A stretch of DNA of 64,000 bases. It comes from Fagopyrum homotropicum (lineage: Eukaryota; Streptophyta; Magnoliopsida; Caryophyllales; Polygonaceae). Positions 21,795-34,905 of this stretch are shown in pieces. The stretch spans positions 138,856,320 to 138,920,319 of the forward strand of contig BSWB01000003.1 of assembly GCA_033239125.1 (NCBI GenBank), in the 5' to 3' direction. A program made the translations under genes and the position numbers. Each line of letters opens with the position of its first letter. Position 1 is the first letter of the stretch. The notes beneath the pieces are model-generated. The model did not search any database and was not told the DNA's origin. It was given only the letters and a program-made list of their open reading frames with translations.

Positions 21795-24752
21795 ATGAAG
21801 GAAAGCAAGAGTCTGACCATAGAGGAGATACATGTTGCATATGAGTTTGCAGAGGTATTCAGTGACGACCTGCCAGGATTACCCCCACATAGGAGCGTTG
21901 ATTTCAGCATAGACTTGGAGCCGAGCACGAGACCAATCTCGAAGGCTCCGTACCGTATGGCACCGATAGAGCTGTTTGAGCTGAAGAAGCAGTTAGAGGA
22001 GTTAGCAGAGAAGGGTTTCATACGCCCTAGTGTGTCTCCTTGAGGTTCGCCAGTATTATTTGTGAAGAAGAAGGATGGATCGGTGAGGTTGTGCATAGAC
22101 TACAGAGAACGGAATAAAGTCACCATCAAGAACAAGTATCCACTGCCACGTATAGATGATCTGTTAGATCAGTTGCATGGGGCGTCTGTGTTCTCGAGGA
22201 TAGACTTGAGGTCAGGTTACCACCAATTGAGGGTGAGAGATCAGGATATACCTAAGACACCATTCCGGACTAGGTATGGTCATTATGAGTCATAGTAATG
22301 CCATTTGGGCTCACTAATACACCAACGGTGTTCATGGAGTTGATGAATGGGATATTCATTGACTTCTTAGACCAGTTTGTAGTGGTCTTCATTGACGACA
22401 TCCTACTTTACTCGAGGAGTCGAGAGAAGCATGCCGGACACTTGAGGACATTATTGCAGATTCTGCAGGATAGCTAGCTGTATGCTAAGCTATCCAAGTG
22501 TGAGTTTTGGATATCAGAGGTGGCTTTCCTAGGCCACGCGGTGACTACTGAGGGTATTAAAGTTGATCCGGTGAAGATCGAGTCAGTATCTTCTTGGCAA
22601 CCTCCTAAGAATGTCAAGGTGGTTCGCAACTTTCTAGGTTTAGCAGGATACTACCGCCGGTTTGTGGAAGGGTTTTCCTTGATTGCCCGACCACTTACTT
22701 GTCTCCTGAGGAAGACTACTCGGGTTGTCTGGTTTGAGCCGTGTCAGCAGAGTTTTGAGGAGCTGAAGAAGAGATTGACGTCCGCTCCGATTTTGGCACA
22801 GCCTGAGGGTACTGATGACCTTGTGGTATACAGTGATGCATCCAAGCTGGGCTTGGGGTGTGTTTTGATGCAGAGGGGTAAGGTCATAGCCTATGCGTCT
22901 CGACAGTTGAAGACGTATGAGGAGAACTACCCCACACATGATCTAGAGTTGGCTGAATTAGTCCATGCTCTTAAAATCTGGTGTCACTATCTTTATGGGG
23001 CGACATGTCAGATCTTCACAGACCATAAGAGTCTGAAGTATATATTCACTCAGAGAGAGTTGAATAATCGCCAGAGGCGATGGTTAGAGTTGATCAAGGA
23101 CTTCGACCTTGAGATTCTTTACCACCCCGGGAAGGCGAATGTGGTAGCTGATGCTTTGAGCCGGAAGACGCCTAGGGAGAGGGCGATAGCCCGGTTGACA
23201 ATACAGCCACAGTTGTAGAGAGACTTGGCTTGGTTGGAGATAGAGATTCAGTTTCCCGATACTGATAGTCAGTTGGCTACCTTGGAGTTACTTCCTGATC
23301 TATTGGATGAGATCCGACAGAAGCAGGGGACTTGCCCGACTTTGATCAGGATCCGAGACAGAATGACTCGAGATGAGGCCCCACAGTTCACTAGTGGTGC
23401 TGATGGATTGATGAGACGTCAGGATCGCGTTTGCGTGCTGTCAGACAGTGAGTTGAGGCAGAGGATACTAGGGAGCCTCATGCTACCCCCATACTCAGTA
23501 CATCATGGAGCGAGTAAGATGTACAAGGATGTGAGACGGTCCTTCTGGTGGGGTGGTTTGAAGCCCGATGTGACTCGGTATGTAACTCAGTGTGCGACCT
23601 GCCAGCAGGTCAAGATTGAGCATCGTAGGTCCGGAGGAGGGCTCCACCCACTGCCAGTACCACAGTGCATGTGGGAGGATATATCTATGGATTTTGTCAC
23701 AGGTTTGAGACTCATAGAGGATTTGATGCTATTTGGGTAGTGGTAGACCGCCTGACGAAGACCGCACGTTTCATTCCGATTAAGGAAACGTGGCCGGTGA
23801 GTCGTCTAGCTGAGGAGTTCACCAGACACATTGTGAGACTCCATGGAGTACCGAGGACTATCGTCTCTGACAGAGATGGACGTTTTACCTCGAGATTTTG
23901 GCAGCAGCTACATACTGCTTTGGGGACGAGTCTCCACTTTACCACTGCCTATCACCCACAGACAGACGGTCAGTCTGAGAGGACCATTCAGACCTTAGAG
24001 GACATGTTGCGGGCGTGTGTACTAGATTGGGGACAGGTATGGCCAGATCACCTTCCACTAGCAAAGTTTTCGTATAATAATAGCTGGCATGCATCTATTG
24101 GGATGGCCCTTATGAGGCTTTGTACGGGCGGAGATGTCGCACGCCATTATGCTGGGAGGAGCCTAGCAGAGCTGAGGGAGTAGCTCCGGATCAGATACAG
24201 GATGACATTGCTCGGACTTCCCTAGTCCGGTAGCGGATGTTGGCAGCTCAGAGTCGCCAGAAGTCCTACGCCGATAAGAGGGGTCGACCCTTGGAGTTTA
24301 GAGTGGATGCTCAAGTGTGGTTGAGAGTGTCACCTATGAGAGAAGTCAGGCGTTTCGGCATTAAGGGGAAGCTGAGTCCCCGATATGTCGGACCTTTTGA
24401 GATCTTAGAGAGAGTTGGAGAGGTGGTCTACAGATTAGCATTACCGCCGAGACTAGAGGGTGTCCATCCGGTCTTTCATGTATCTCAGTTGAGAGAGTAC
24501 AACCCGGATCCGAGACACGTCATCATCCATGAGGATGTGATAGTTGAGCCCGATCACACCTTTGTAGAGTATCCAGTAGCTGTCTTAGAGCGCAGCACTA
24601 GACGTCTGCGGTCCAAGGAGATACCTATGTTGAGGATCCAATGGTCTAGACGAGGAGCTGATGAGGCCACTTGGGAGACCGAGGAGAGTATTAGACGTAA
24701 CTATCCCGAGTTCTTTGCGGGGTTAGAGGTTACTCCTGTATCGACGAGTTAG
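21795..24752 (+). pseudogene. pol: pol pseudogene: RT, RNase H, integrase, chromodomain-like end
   Basis: The sequence shows, in order: the RT N-terminus (EVFSDDLPGLPP) at 21795-22043 ending in an in-frame TGA; the RT core with IDLRSGYHQLRV at 22062-22295; a frame break, then FIDDILLYS near 22390-22412; a stop near 22470; the RT connection and RNase H (VVYSDASKLGLGCVL, TDHKSLKYIF, HPGKANVVADALSRK) at 22520-23218; the integrase HHCC zinc region and first catalytic Asp (ISMDFVTGL) at 23225-23712; a frameshift, then the second Asp (IVSDRDGRFTSRFW) and Glu (QSERTIQTLEDML) at 23735-24105; another frameshift; then an integrase C-terminus and chromodomain-type segment (WSRRGADEATWETEESIRR) at 24237-24752. 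Catalytic residues survive, but at least five stops or frameshifts make it non-functional. Confidence 0.93.
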
Positions 24753-24961
24753 TACTCGAATGTTGTGTTGTTTGACCTTTCAGGTTTTTATATTGGATTG
24801 AGTGATTATGTTTTATGTGATACATGTCTGATTTTGATGGTTGAGTAGTTGCATGGTAGAAAACGGAAATGTTTAGAAATACTAAAATATACCAAAGCAA
24901 ACGTGTGATTAAAGAAATGATTCCATGTTTCGGGACGAAACTTCTTTTAAGGGGGCATTGA
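24753..24961 (+). mobile_element. 3' untranslated segment and polypurine tract of the nested element
   Basis: Contains the hairpin GTTTCG-GGA-CGAAAC (24927-24941) followed by the polypurine tract AAGGGGG (24949-24955), 7 nt before the 3' LTR. Confidence 0.85.
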
Positions 24962-26183
24962 TGTAATAACCAAAAATTTTAAACTCTGTTGAACCTGAAT
25001 TTAACCGAATTCCGATACGTCAATCTTAAATAAATAAATAAATAAAATAAAACGAGTTTAAGTTCTATCATTTTATGTGACCTTAATTCACATAAAATGA
25101 TGAAACTATGTAACCGGAAATAATTTACGCACCTTTAAAATAAAATAATAATTTATATAATACAGAATATAATTCCGTATTATATAAATTCCCGCACATA
25201 ACCGGAAATCCGGGACGAGTAACGAGTTTTCGTATCCTTATTTTAATGAGAGAGCAGGGCGGAGGTGGCCCACTACTAGGCCCATTTACAGCTCACCAGC
25301 CCATCTCCTTAAACTAATCCTAACCCTAACCTAATTATACGTTAAACCTAATCTATTTCTCCCTCACCTGTACTGCCGCTGCTCTTCCCCTCTCCTTATC
25401 TGTACAAACGATCGCAGCAGCAAACGCAACGCCGGAGGAGACTTTCAACCGTGCCGATCGACGACGCTACGAGGATCTTCAAGCAGCAGGCCCTTGCCGC
25501 CTAACGCCCCTACCGCCTTGCGCCGGAGCCGCCTGCAGCGTCCTGAAATGGGCTGAACGTCCTCTACCAGTCGACCCTTGCGCCGCCTAGCCGTCGGAGT
25601 TCTACAGCGGGCGTTCACCGGAGGCTATTATACGCCCCTCTTCGCCACCCTCCTGCGCCGAGAAGACGAACCAGAACCGCCGGAAGAGAGGACCGCCAGG
25701 AGCCCCGCCGCCTTGACTGCAGATACCCTTAACACCAGGACCTCCCTGCCGGACTGTGACGCCGGTAAGGCTTCTTTCGTCTCTTTGTTTCTCTGCGGCG
25801 GTGTCGAGATAACCGAACATATTAGACCTCCCTGATGCTCTGTTGTTGTTGAATCTAGACTGTGTGTATAAGGGTGCGGAACTATAAGTATATAAATGTG
25901 TACGAGAGGAGTATGAAGATATATATATATATATATATATATATTTGTACAAGTATAGTGTATAAGGGTATACATATATATATATTTGCACTACCGTGCT
26001 TTGCAAAAAAATAAAATAAAAACGGGAGTAAGAGATAAATGAGATATAAATGAGATATAAATATATATATATGAATAGGTTGGAATTTCGGGACTTATAT
26101 ATATAAATGTACATAAGAATATATATATACTCATATACGTAAGTGTACATATATCCGTACGAGATGAGAAATAAAATATGTAG

Positions 26184-26244
<61 letters not shown>

Positions 26245-27422
26245 TACCGAATAGTTACATAATTAAATAACCGAGTTGAGGAGAGAGGTTAAAGTATATA
26301 GTACGGATAAAATATGTAGTAGAGTAGATGGTAACCGGGAAGGAGGAAGAGTGTTATTCTTTTTCGAGTGGATTCAAGTTCGAACTTATAACCTATAAGT
26401 AGCTAACCGAGAGACACAAAGTATGGAAACAAGTTCTAAAAGGAATTAGTAGGTTTAAAAATAAACTTCGAGAATTTACGACACTAAGGGTAAAATGGTC
26501 TTTTACCGTAAGAGATTTTTTCCGTAATTCCTTCGCATGAGGTTGGATATTGAGATATGTTTTTGATCCACATGCCTTAATTGATAGGCGTTTGAGTTAC
26601 CACGAGTACGGACTATTTTTGAGACGTGTTAGAGAGTGTTTGGACTCAGGTAAGTCCTTGCGACTTACTTAGCTGGTTTCTGGATATTTGTTGAGTGATA
26701 ATGGTTAAGTGTGTACAATGTGTGTTATAATAAAAATAATAACTTGTTAGGACGACCGTGGTTATTATGTGTTAAGGCCCAAATGTATGTATAACGGGCC
26801 GTGACATCACTGCCCAGCTCTGCCAGGAGACTGGGAGGTTCTCTATACCCAGACCATACAGGTACACGGTGAGATGCATCGGATCCACTCCTGATGGGTA
26901 CACGGGGGCGGAGGCGAGGTTTGGGAATCCCTCGTGTCACAAAATAAGTATCATTAGAGTGAATGACTTAAACGAAGATAATAAATGGACTTGTTTGAAA
27001 GCATGATGGGTGTTTATATTTTTATGTGTGTGTGTGCTATTATTATTCCTCTAATTTTTAGATAACTAGCTAATGGTTTCTCTTGTTGTGTTTTTAGATT
27101 TACCTCAGGTTATACCAGCAGCTGAGTGATCCGGAAGTAGTGGTCAGCCGGATCTCCGTACTCCTTAGAGTGGGGGTTGGGGTTGATGTTTGTCGTTCTT
27201 TCTTTTGTTTAGACAGTTGATCGTTTTTCCCTTTGTTAAGTACTTTAGGCTGCTAGACCGTGTTGCATTCATTACCTTAAAAATATTATTTCATGAATTT
27301 CGGTTTTCCTTATTTGTGTCTTGATGCAAGATCCTAGTAATATTGTTGTCAAACTGAGGTCGGGACCCATTGTGAGGTCCTAACCAGTAACGTTCCGAGT
27401 TCTGAGAATTCGGGGTGTTACA
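24962..27422 (+). repeat. 3' LTR of the nested plus-strand element
   Basis: Starts TGTAATAACC and ends GGGGTGTTACA, 2,461 bp, about 99% like the 5' LTR apart from shorter TA tracts. The GC-rich segment and predicted intron are conserved. Confidence 0.93.
26650..27097 (+). other. Predicted leader intron in 3' LTR (448 nt)
   Basis: Same donor palindrome, branch-like CTAAT and GTTTTTAG acceptor as in the 5' LTR, same length. Confidence 0.5.
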
Positions 27423-27853
27423 GTGAGAGATTGGCTTCTCTGTTGCGTGAGGAAGAGAATGAGAAGGAGAGACTGGTGAGCGAGAGAAGAGAGCAGAGGG
27501 AAGTAGCTGAGACCGAGAAGTCGGCTAGCTAGGCTGCATCAGAGGTCTATGACCAGGCTGGGCGGGGGGGGAAATCATAGACACGCCATCTACTTGGCAT
27601 TGAGAAAGAAGCAGGGAAAAACATAAACTAAAATAAAAGAAGTAGCAAATAATTAAAAATAAAAATGGAATGAACTCGATCGAAAAACTCGGATCGGGAT
27701 TTTCAAACCGCAAAACTTTTCCGAAAAAAAAATAAAGACGCGGATATACGTGAACGTACCCAAGAATAATAATATACTCGTGAAAATATATCGAGGCCAT
27801 TAAATTATTAACAAAAAAAAATCGAAAACGCACCTAATAAACGGGTAGTTACA
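27423..27853 (-). repeat. 3' LTR of minus-strand element A, smaller segment
   Basis: Begins with the second GTGAG (27423-27427) and continues the interrupted LTR to its minus-strand start TGTAACTACCCG at 27853. Matches 34470-34900. Confidence 0.92.
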
Positions 27854-28759
27854 TTAGATCCCCTAAAAACAAGTTTCGTCCCGAAACTTGCTATACGTCG
27901 AACTTCTCGGTCCCTAAGGCCGAGGTGTGAACTCTCAAACTAAGAAGGCTTAAACCTTCTAATCTATGTACACAAACTAATCGAACTGCCAACGCAAGAT
28001 ATATCAGGTCATAATGCACATTCCCGCACGGGGCACAGAACCACATATAACATCACACAAAAGCACAAATAACTTAAGGGAAGAACTAGGTCTAACCTGT
28101 CGATTCTATCAAAGCTACTAAATCGGCGTAAAACTCAACCAAAGATACTATACTCCGTCTTCCTATTAGCATCTTCGGTTCTTCGTCTGCGACTAAATCA
28201 CCATAACTGACAATCTTTCTCGAGTTGTGTACGTCTCGACTGATACACATGAAACACCGGGTGGCAACGCCTACTTGTAAGCCACTTCTCCAACTTGCGC
28301 TAAGATCTCAAAAAGGTCCGATATATCAAAAACTCAACTTCCTTCTCGGGTCTTTCTCAATACAGCATTTCCATTAGGTTTCTGTTTGATTTCTCTATCA
28401 AAGAAGATCAAACTTCCAATTACACCATTAGTTTTGGTTCTTATCAAACCAAACTTTGATGTTACGTTTCCTCCATTATTGTGGCAATTCCAATTAACGA
28501 AGGAAGTACTTTACTGCACACCGCTTCTACTAACGAGGCACATATGTTATTATTCTTACATCTTTCCTCAATACTCACTCAAGATCTTGTCTTGAAGAAT
28601 CTCTTGTACGCTTCAAACCCATCATACCTCGAGGCAATGTTAAAATAGTTGCCTAATGACTCTTCTCTTAACTCTTAACAACTATTGTGATACTTTTCTC
28701 GTTCAAAATTTCTTGTCTTCCGAAGTAGGTTAGTCCTAGACGGTGTTACTTTAGAGAAT

Positions 28760-29448
28760 CTCTCCCCAAATCCGGTAATGGCCGGCATGACCAAGAAAAC
28801 TTGTAACTTCTTTTACATTCTTCGGTGGTTTCCACCCTGAGACAACTTGTCAATCAATTGCTCTCTAGTTAGAGAGTAGACCAAATATCTTACACGGTGT
28901 ATTAAGAAGCCTATGTAGAATCACTACAACTCGTAGTGACCATGGTTTGTCCGGAATGCCTTATTTGCAATATCTCAGTCTCAAACTTTCCATTGGTGAC
29001 AATCAGACCTTAAATCAATTTTAAAAGAGACTACCGACCCTTGCAACTGATCAAGTAGATCATCTATACGTGATAAGGGGTACTTGTTCTTCATTGTAAT
29101 CTTGTTTAGCTCACTGTAATCGATGTACAAACGCATATAACCGTCTCACTTTTCGCAAACTGGTGTTCTCCATAACTTCAAATCAAGAGTTCAAGATAAT
29201 GTCTGATGTTCTATATGGCATTTCACTAATCCTAATGAAATCTTATCATTAAGTTCTTGCAATTTCTCCTTCACTTGCTTCCACAACTCATGTCTCTGCA
29301 CAAGTGTTATTTCACACGGCGTCTTAAACATCGGAATTAAATCAAGCTCGACCTTAGTGGCAAATTCCACATTCTGACGTATTGGAATCCGTGATATCTC
29401 ATGTTTCATCTTTTCTCTTAACGTCACATATCGTAATAACCGACACAA
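28760..29448 (-). pseudogene. Decayed reverse transcriptase remnant of element A
   Basis: Reading the minus strand from 29448, an 85-codon frame aligns with the RT N-terminus of the nested element (VEFATKVELDLIP, KEKLQELNDK). Further on, in shifted frames with stops, come IDYSELNKITMKNKYPL and RIDDLLDQLQG (about 29130-29045), a corrupted KIDLRSDCHQW, AFRTNHGHYE, and WKPPKNVKEVTSFLGHAGHY (about 28840-28775). These match the RT palm and the RT-RNase H connection. Several stops and missing pieces, including the catalytic DD region, make it a dead copy. Confidence 0.85.
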
Positions 29449-31983
29449 TCTTGTCTTATCACTTTACAAGTGGTCATGATACTAATGATCTACCCCAGTG
29501 TTGGGGTGACGTCCTTTATACACGTGTATTGTTCCATCTTTAGCTACAATATTTACCGTCCTCTTTAAGAGATCCTTCATCTCTTGAACTCAAGAGACTT
29601 GCTCGAGTCTTCTAACTCTTGTAGCCTTATTTAAGTAATCCTATAACTTAATCTAATTTTCCCTCTTAAATGGCATGATTGAAAAATCTTCTAAGATCTC
29701 TCACTTATGTGCAACCATAAGGGTCCAGTCGGTAGGACTTAACCGTGTTTCAAAACAATTGACCTTATCTTCTTCACTTTCCGCGACATCCCAACATATG
29801 GGAGGAGCTCTTTGTATTCTACATAAGCTTTCACCATGGACATCCTTTCTTCAAGTAGAAATTATACTTCATTTTCCTTTTGTAAAGTCAATCCGACGGT
29901 AGAGGTTCTAACCGCAACCTTCCATATACTTTTTGTACATCTCTTGTCGACTTCAAACTTCAAGACTTCAATCTTCTCTTACTCTTGTTGGACGCCTTAT
30001 GCATCTCTCGGTACTCCATGAACAACTTCACAACTGTACCGTATTCCCCGTGGAAAATGCTAGAATAAACTCCCCATCCAAAACCACTAAAATCTCAAAC
30101 TCATTACATCTTCAGGTACTAACATCATAACTCTAAGCTTGCAGTGTTGCCCTAATCTAGGTCCTCTCTTCCACGTCATAACCACCATGTCTCTTCCATG
30201 TGAGTCTAACAACTTGACTTATCTCTTTCCCGCGGTAACATATCATCCATTTCAAACCCTGCATCCTCTATAAACTCCCGTTTACGTACCACCTCCATGA
30301 CATCTTACCTTCTTCTTGATTCACTAGTTCCCCTTTTACCGTGGTCAAATTTTAAAGCCTCTAATTCGTGTCGTTCTCCCATATGTCAATTCCATGACCT
30401 ACAAAGGTCGCATAAGGTCATCCAAATCACTTTGTATGCCCATAATCTTGTTTTCTCATCCCCTCTACACTCACCAATGGACAACCCACACATGTGCGTT
30501 CTCAGTTGTCACCGATTGACTTGTATCTAATCTTCTCCGAAGTCAACGACTTATTATTCTACTACACTTCTCATGTTACCATTCTCATGAAGGTTACCCT
30601 CGTCGGGGTACTTTACCTTAAACTTCACTAGCTCCTTTGTTTTATTATACGTCCCACTTCGTTAGCTCCAATTATACTCCCCTCTCCCTTCCGTTTTTGT
30701 GAGATAACTATACCTTCCTAGCTCTTTCGTGTCATATCCACCTTCAAAGGCTTAACCACTCTTCATGATGATTTGCAAAAGACTTCTCAAAAAGTTATGA
30801 CCTTAATTAGTATCCACTCGCGCTCCTCTTGGTCAGTACTTAAGTCTTTCTATCCACACTCCTAGTCTCATCTTTCATTTCCTAAAGATCATCATCCTCA
30901 CACACTTCCTTCTTCTTGGCGTTTCTTAGCCTTATCATCCTAATGGAAATCGGTCAACTCCACGTGAATCCCCACCATGTCCTTCTTCTCATAACTCTAG
31001 TAATGTTGACACTTCACTTATTGATACATCGTAAGCTTAACTTACGGTATCATAAATCTTCTGCAAATGGTTCGATCACTTATCTCATCTTGACTCCAAT
31101 GCTTAGGAACGCCTAAGGAAAGCTTCACATCTTAATGGAATACCGCCATTAACCTTGTTAGAATGTATCCCTCTCCTTTGCGATTCACATCTTTAGTTGT
31201 CCACGCGTCTTCTTGAAAAACTTAAGTTCGTTCTCTCCCTTGGTCTCGTCGTTTTCGATTATGGCTTCTTTAGAACTGCTTCTACACTTTAATGATGCCC
31301 CCTTTTCTTGATTTTTCTTAAGTCGTCCTGAATTTTCCTTCCACTTGTCCGTCCCTCACTTATGTCATCTCTACTCCTCCTCTTCGACATCCTCTTAAAG
31401 GAGTACAAGAACTCCAAGGTGTTCGCCCGAACGTAGCTCTCAACTCGATACTTACATATTCGTCCTCTTATGTACACTATCCTATGTAAAACGATGTCGT
31501 CCAAGGCGATGATATCATAAAAGCATCTTAACTAAAAGGTCCTATATCTCCTTATGCTAGTATATATAATAGGAATACGTATCCATAATTATATGAGTCC
31601 TAAGTCCATATAATACTAATATCACGCATTCGGCATTCCATTACAACAATACAAGGTCCAAAACATATAATCGTCCACATATATAACTATACACATATAT
31701 CCACTTCATCATGCAACATACAATCACAAAGATACACATCAATTCTATCATGCATAACTACAAACCTCATCTCCATATCTATATATGCATACATAGACAT
31801 ATATATATATAGAAAAAATCCAATAAACTATGCTGCCGAGATCCGCGGAAGGAGTGGTGGTCCGTACATTCTACCCCGACTCATGCATGTGATTTTGAAA
31901 ACGAAAACTCAGAACCCGCGGGGTTCTGTTTATTCCTGATTCGGCCTTTAGAAGATTGCGAGTGCCATTGTTGTCAACCTAGG

Positions 31984-31995
31984 GCTCTGATACCA
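31984..31995 (-). promoter_or_regulatory. Primer binding site of element A
   Basis: Minus strand TGGTATCAGAGC (the next base also matches initiator tRNA-Met), 4 nt from the LTR end at 32000. Confidence 0.92.
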
Positions 31996-31999
31996 CTTT

Positions 32000-34900
32000 T
32001 GTAACACCCCGAATCCGCGGGACTCGGGGCGCTACGCGTTGGGACCTCACAATGGGTCCCGACCCTTAGCTTGACAACAATTTCACCGGATCTTGCAACA
32101 AGGTACAAATAAAGGCCAAAACCGAAATACATTTTTATGCAATGAAAGGAAACCCGAAAGAAAACAACAAAAGACTTCAGCCGATATGAAACACCAAGGG
32201 CCAAATGCCACCACACGATATACAATATACATGAATAATATACAATACTCAAACTCGACTCACCCAAAACCCAATCCTAAAATATACGGAACCCCGGCTG
32301 CCCACTCTTCCGGATCTCTCGACTGCATTCCTAACCTGCAAGCCAATCTACAACAATCGGTATAAAACCGTTAGCTAAAATTCCAAGCATTAGAATCAAG
32401 GTGAAAGGCACAAACACAAGTAAATCAACATAACACACAATATACACCAAGGCACACAAGTCCGGTTTATTATCTTTTTATTACTAAGTCATATCCCGTT
32501 CTAATTCAACTTAGGTTGTGACACGAGAGTCACCGAAACTTGCCTCGGTCCCTACTTACCGGCATGGAATGGTACTGATGCATCTGACCGTCTACTAGCA
32601 CGGGATAGTCGCCGAGAACCTCCTAGCTCTCGCGGGAGCCAGGCAAGTTGTCACCGCCCGTTATCATACACTTGGGCCAAAATAATATAAAGGTCGGTAA
32701 TCCTATTTCCGGTTTAGTTGTTATAAACAATAAAGAATAAACACACACCACCAAACACACATCAATGCTAATACAAGGAATACGAGCTAAGTAAGTTCGG
32801 AGACTTACCTCGTCACCACACTCAACTCACGACACTCTCGCTTCCTTAGGGAGGAAGCCCTTAACCTGCTCACAAGAAGATAACTATATCAACCACTCGC
32901 TCAACTCAAGAAGTCTAAGACTTCTACACAAATGACCTACGCGAGATCATTTGACTCACATTCTAGGACCGCATCCTAGAATCTCTCTTGGTCACATCCC
33001 ACTCAACACAAGCTAGAAGTCCTTAGACTTCTAGACCCTATGATCTTGCAGGATCATAACCCGTAGTACATACTAGGATAAACATGCCTAGTCCAAACAG
33101 ACGCAACGGTAACAACACCATGTTAGGATACGCATATCCTATCCCATAAACTCAACAACCATATACTCCAATTCTCAAACCTCACAAGATAACATCAACA
33201 TCTCAAGTCATAAAACATTCACAATCCTCAAGCACTCACCTAAGGTCCATAACCACTACTTGGTATTCACTCTAAGTTATGCTAGATCCAACCTAGCATG
33301 ATACTACTACTAAACATAACTAAATCGAGTAAGATAATAAACTCAGGGGAAAGGGTACTCACATGACGTCAAAAAGACGGAAGACGATCTATGGATGTCG
33401 ATATGGATTCGTTGGCCTTTATCGGGGCGCTTCCAGACCTAAAACCAAAGCTAAACAAATTTAGCCTGTATGCTAAATTTGATAGGAAGATAACTTATAT
33501 AAAACTCATTTTCAGAACCAATGTTAAAAACTCATAAAAACATTTTCCGGGAATTTATACAATTTTAGAATTTGGGTCATAAACCCCAAATTAAATCCTT
33601 GGGCCATATTCCGAAAATAATCCAACAAAGGGCATAATATATAGTGTATATAAATATAAGAATATTCCCGTAATTAAAACCCAAGGTTAAAACCGCTAAC
33701 GCATTTTCCGGGCAAATAATACAACTCTAGAAACTTGGGGTCATATTCTGAAAATAAAAATCTGGGCCAAATCTGTAATTAATTCAAATCAGTAGGGCAC
33801 AATCTACAAAATCCAGAAGAGTGGGTCAAATCTGCAATAAACACAAAATAAGGGGGCCCGATTACAAATTTAGAATAGGGTTTCAAACCCTTCAAATGAA
33901 GGTTGGCGATGGGAAGGCAAAAGCACAGGGCGGCCGCCATGGCTTCGGAAGGCGAAGGCACGACCAGGGTAGGCGGCGGCGAGGACAGGAACTGGCAGGT
34001 CATTCTCCGGCGTTGGCAGTGGCGGCAGTGGCTCCTTCCCGGCGATGACAGTGGAGGTGAGGGCTTCTTCTGGCGGTGGGAGCTTCGGTCTCCGGCGGCC
34101 TTCTGTAGCGGCAAAGGCTGGGCTCCTTCGGGCTAGACAGGGGCCTCTTGCCCGGTGTGGCTGCAGCAAGAGAGCGAGAGAGATGGAGCCTGTAGAGGCT
34201 CCGGCAGGTCGACGGTGGGGCTCTCCCAGGTGCTATGGCTGCAGCTCCTCTCTTTCTCAGGCAAAGCTCGATGGTGGAGGAGAAGGGGAGAGGGGAAGAA
34301 CAGAGAGATGGCATTGCAGAGAGGAAGAGCACAGGGTGGCTCCCGGCGAGACAGACGGGATGGGGTGGGGCTGCCGCTGGCTCTCCTCTGGCGTCTAAGC
34401 TACTCATCCGACGGCGAACAGAGACGAGATGTTGCCGGCTTAGGGAGAGATGGTTGCAGATAATGCAATGGTGAGAGATTGGCTTCTCTGTTGCGTGAGG
34501 AAGAGAATGAGAAGGAGAGACTGGTGAGCGAGAGAAGAGAGCAGAGGGAAGCAGCTGAGACCGAGAAGTCGGCTAGCTAGGCTGCATCAGAGGTCTATGA
34601 CCAGGCTGGGCGGGGGGGAAATCATAGACACGCCATCTACTTGGCATTGAGAAAGAAGCAGGGAAAAACATAAACTAAAATAAAAGAAATAGCAAATAAT
34701 TAAAAATAAAAATGGAATGAACTCGATCGAAAAACTCGGATCGGGATTTTCAAACCGCAAAACTTTTCCGAAAAAAAAATAAAGACGCGGATATACGTGA
34801 ACGTACCCAAGAATAATAATATACCCGTGAAAATATATCGAGGCCATTAAATTATTAACAAAAAAAAATCGAAAACGCACCTAATAAACGGGTAGTTACA
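32000..34900 (-). repeat. 5' LTR of minus-strand element A
   Basis: 2,901 bp, minus-strand TGTAACTACCCG (34900) to GGGGTGTTACA (32000). Intact relative to the 3' LTR and carrying the empty GTGAG site near 34470. Its distal part from 33182 is the first part of the triplicated 5.25-kb unit. GC-rich leader at about 33890-34460. Confidence 0.92.
32348..32808 (-). other. Predicted leader intron in 5' LTR of element A (461 nt)
   Basis: Donor AG|GTAAGTC at 32808 and acceptor TTGTAG ending at 32348. One base of the far palindrome arm is changed here (GTAAGTTC on the plus strand), so the stem is weakened while the donor is intact. Confidence 0.48.
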
Positions 34901-34905
34901 TATGA
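34901..34905. other. Right target-site duplication TATGA
   Basis: Pairs with 15092-15096 and is also present in the tandem copies at 40148-40152 and 45396-45400. Confidence 0.88.

Larger units (their letters stand above)
17573..27422 (+). mobile_element. Nested plus-strand Ty3/gypsy chromovirus (9.85 kb)
   Basis: Complete in structure: two LTRs of about 2.5 kb (TG...CA), tRNA-iMet primer site, pol remnants in the order RT, RNase H, integrase, chromodomain-like end, a polypurine tract and a 5-bp target duplication GTGAG. Domain order and the C-terminal chromodomain-type segment place it with plant chromoviruses; the long LTRs resemble the Tekay/Del type (inference). The two LTRs differ by roughly two to three dozen substitutions by eye, about 1%, plus TA-repeat length, so insertion was fairly recent. 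All frames are broken and no gag is recognisable. Confidence 0.92.
27854..31999 (-). mobile_element. Internal region of minus-strand gypsy element A
   Basis: Bounded by a polypurine tract (minus TTTTTAGGGG, 27854-27870) preceded by a 21-nt hairpin (27890-27870; arms CAAGTTTCG and CGAAACTTG), and by a primer binding site at 31984-31995. At 4.1 kb it is shorter than a full gypsy internal region. Only RT is recognisable (28760-29448). Around the primer site the minus strand reads GACAACAATGGCACTCGC, the same leader as the other families. The 29450-31980 part, where gag should be, holds only short unrecognised frames. Confidence 0.85.
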
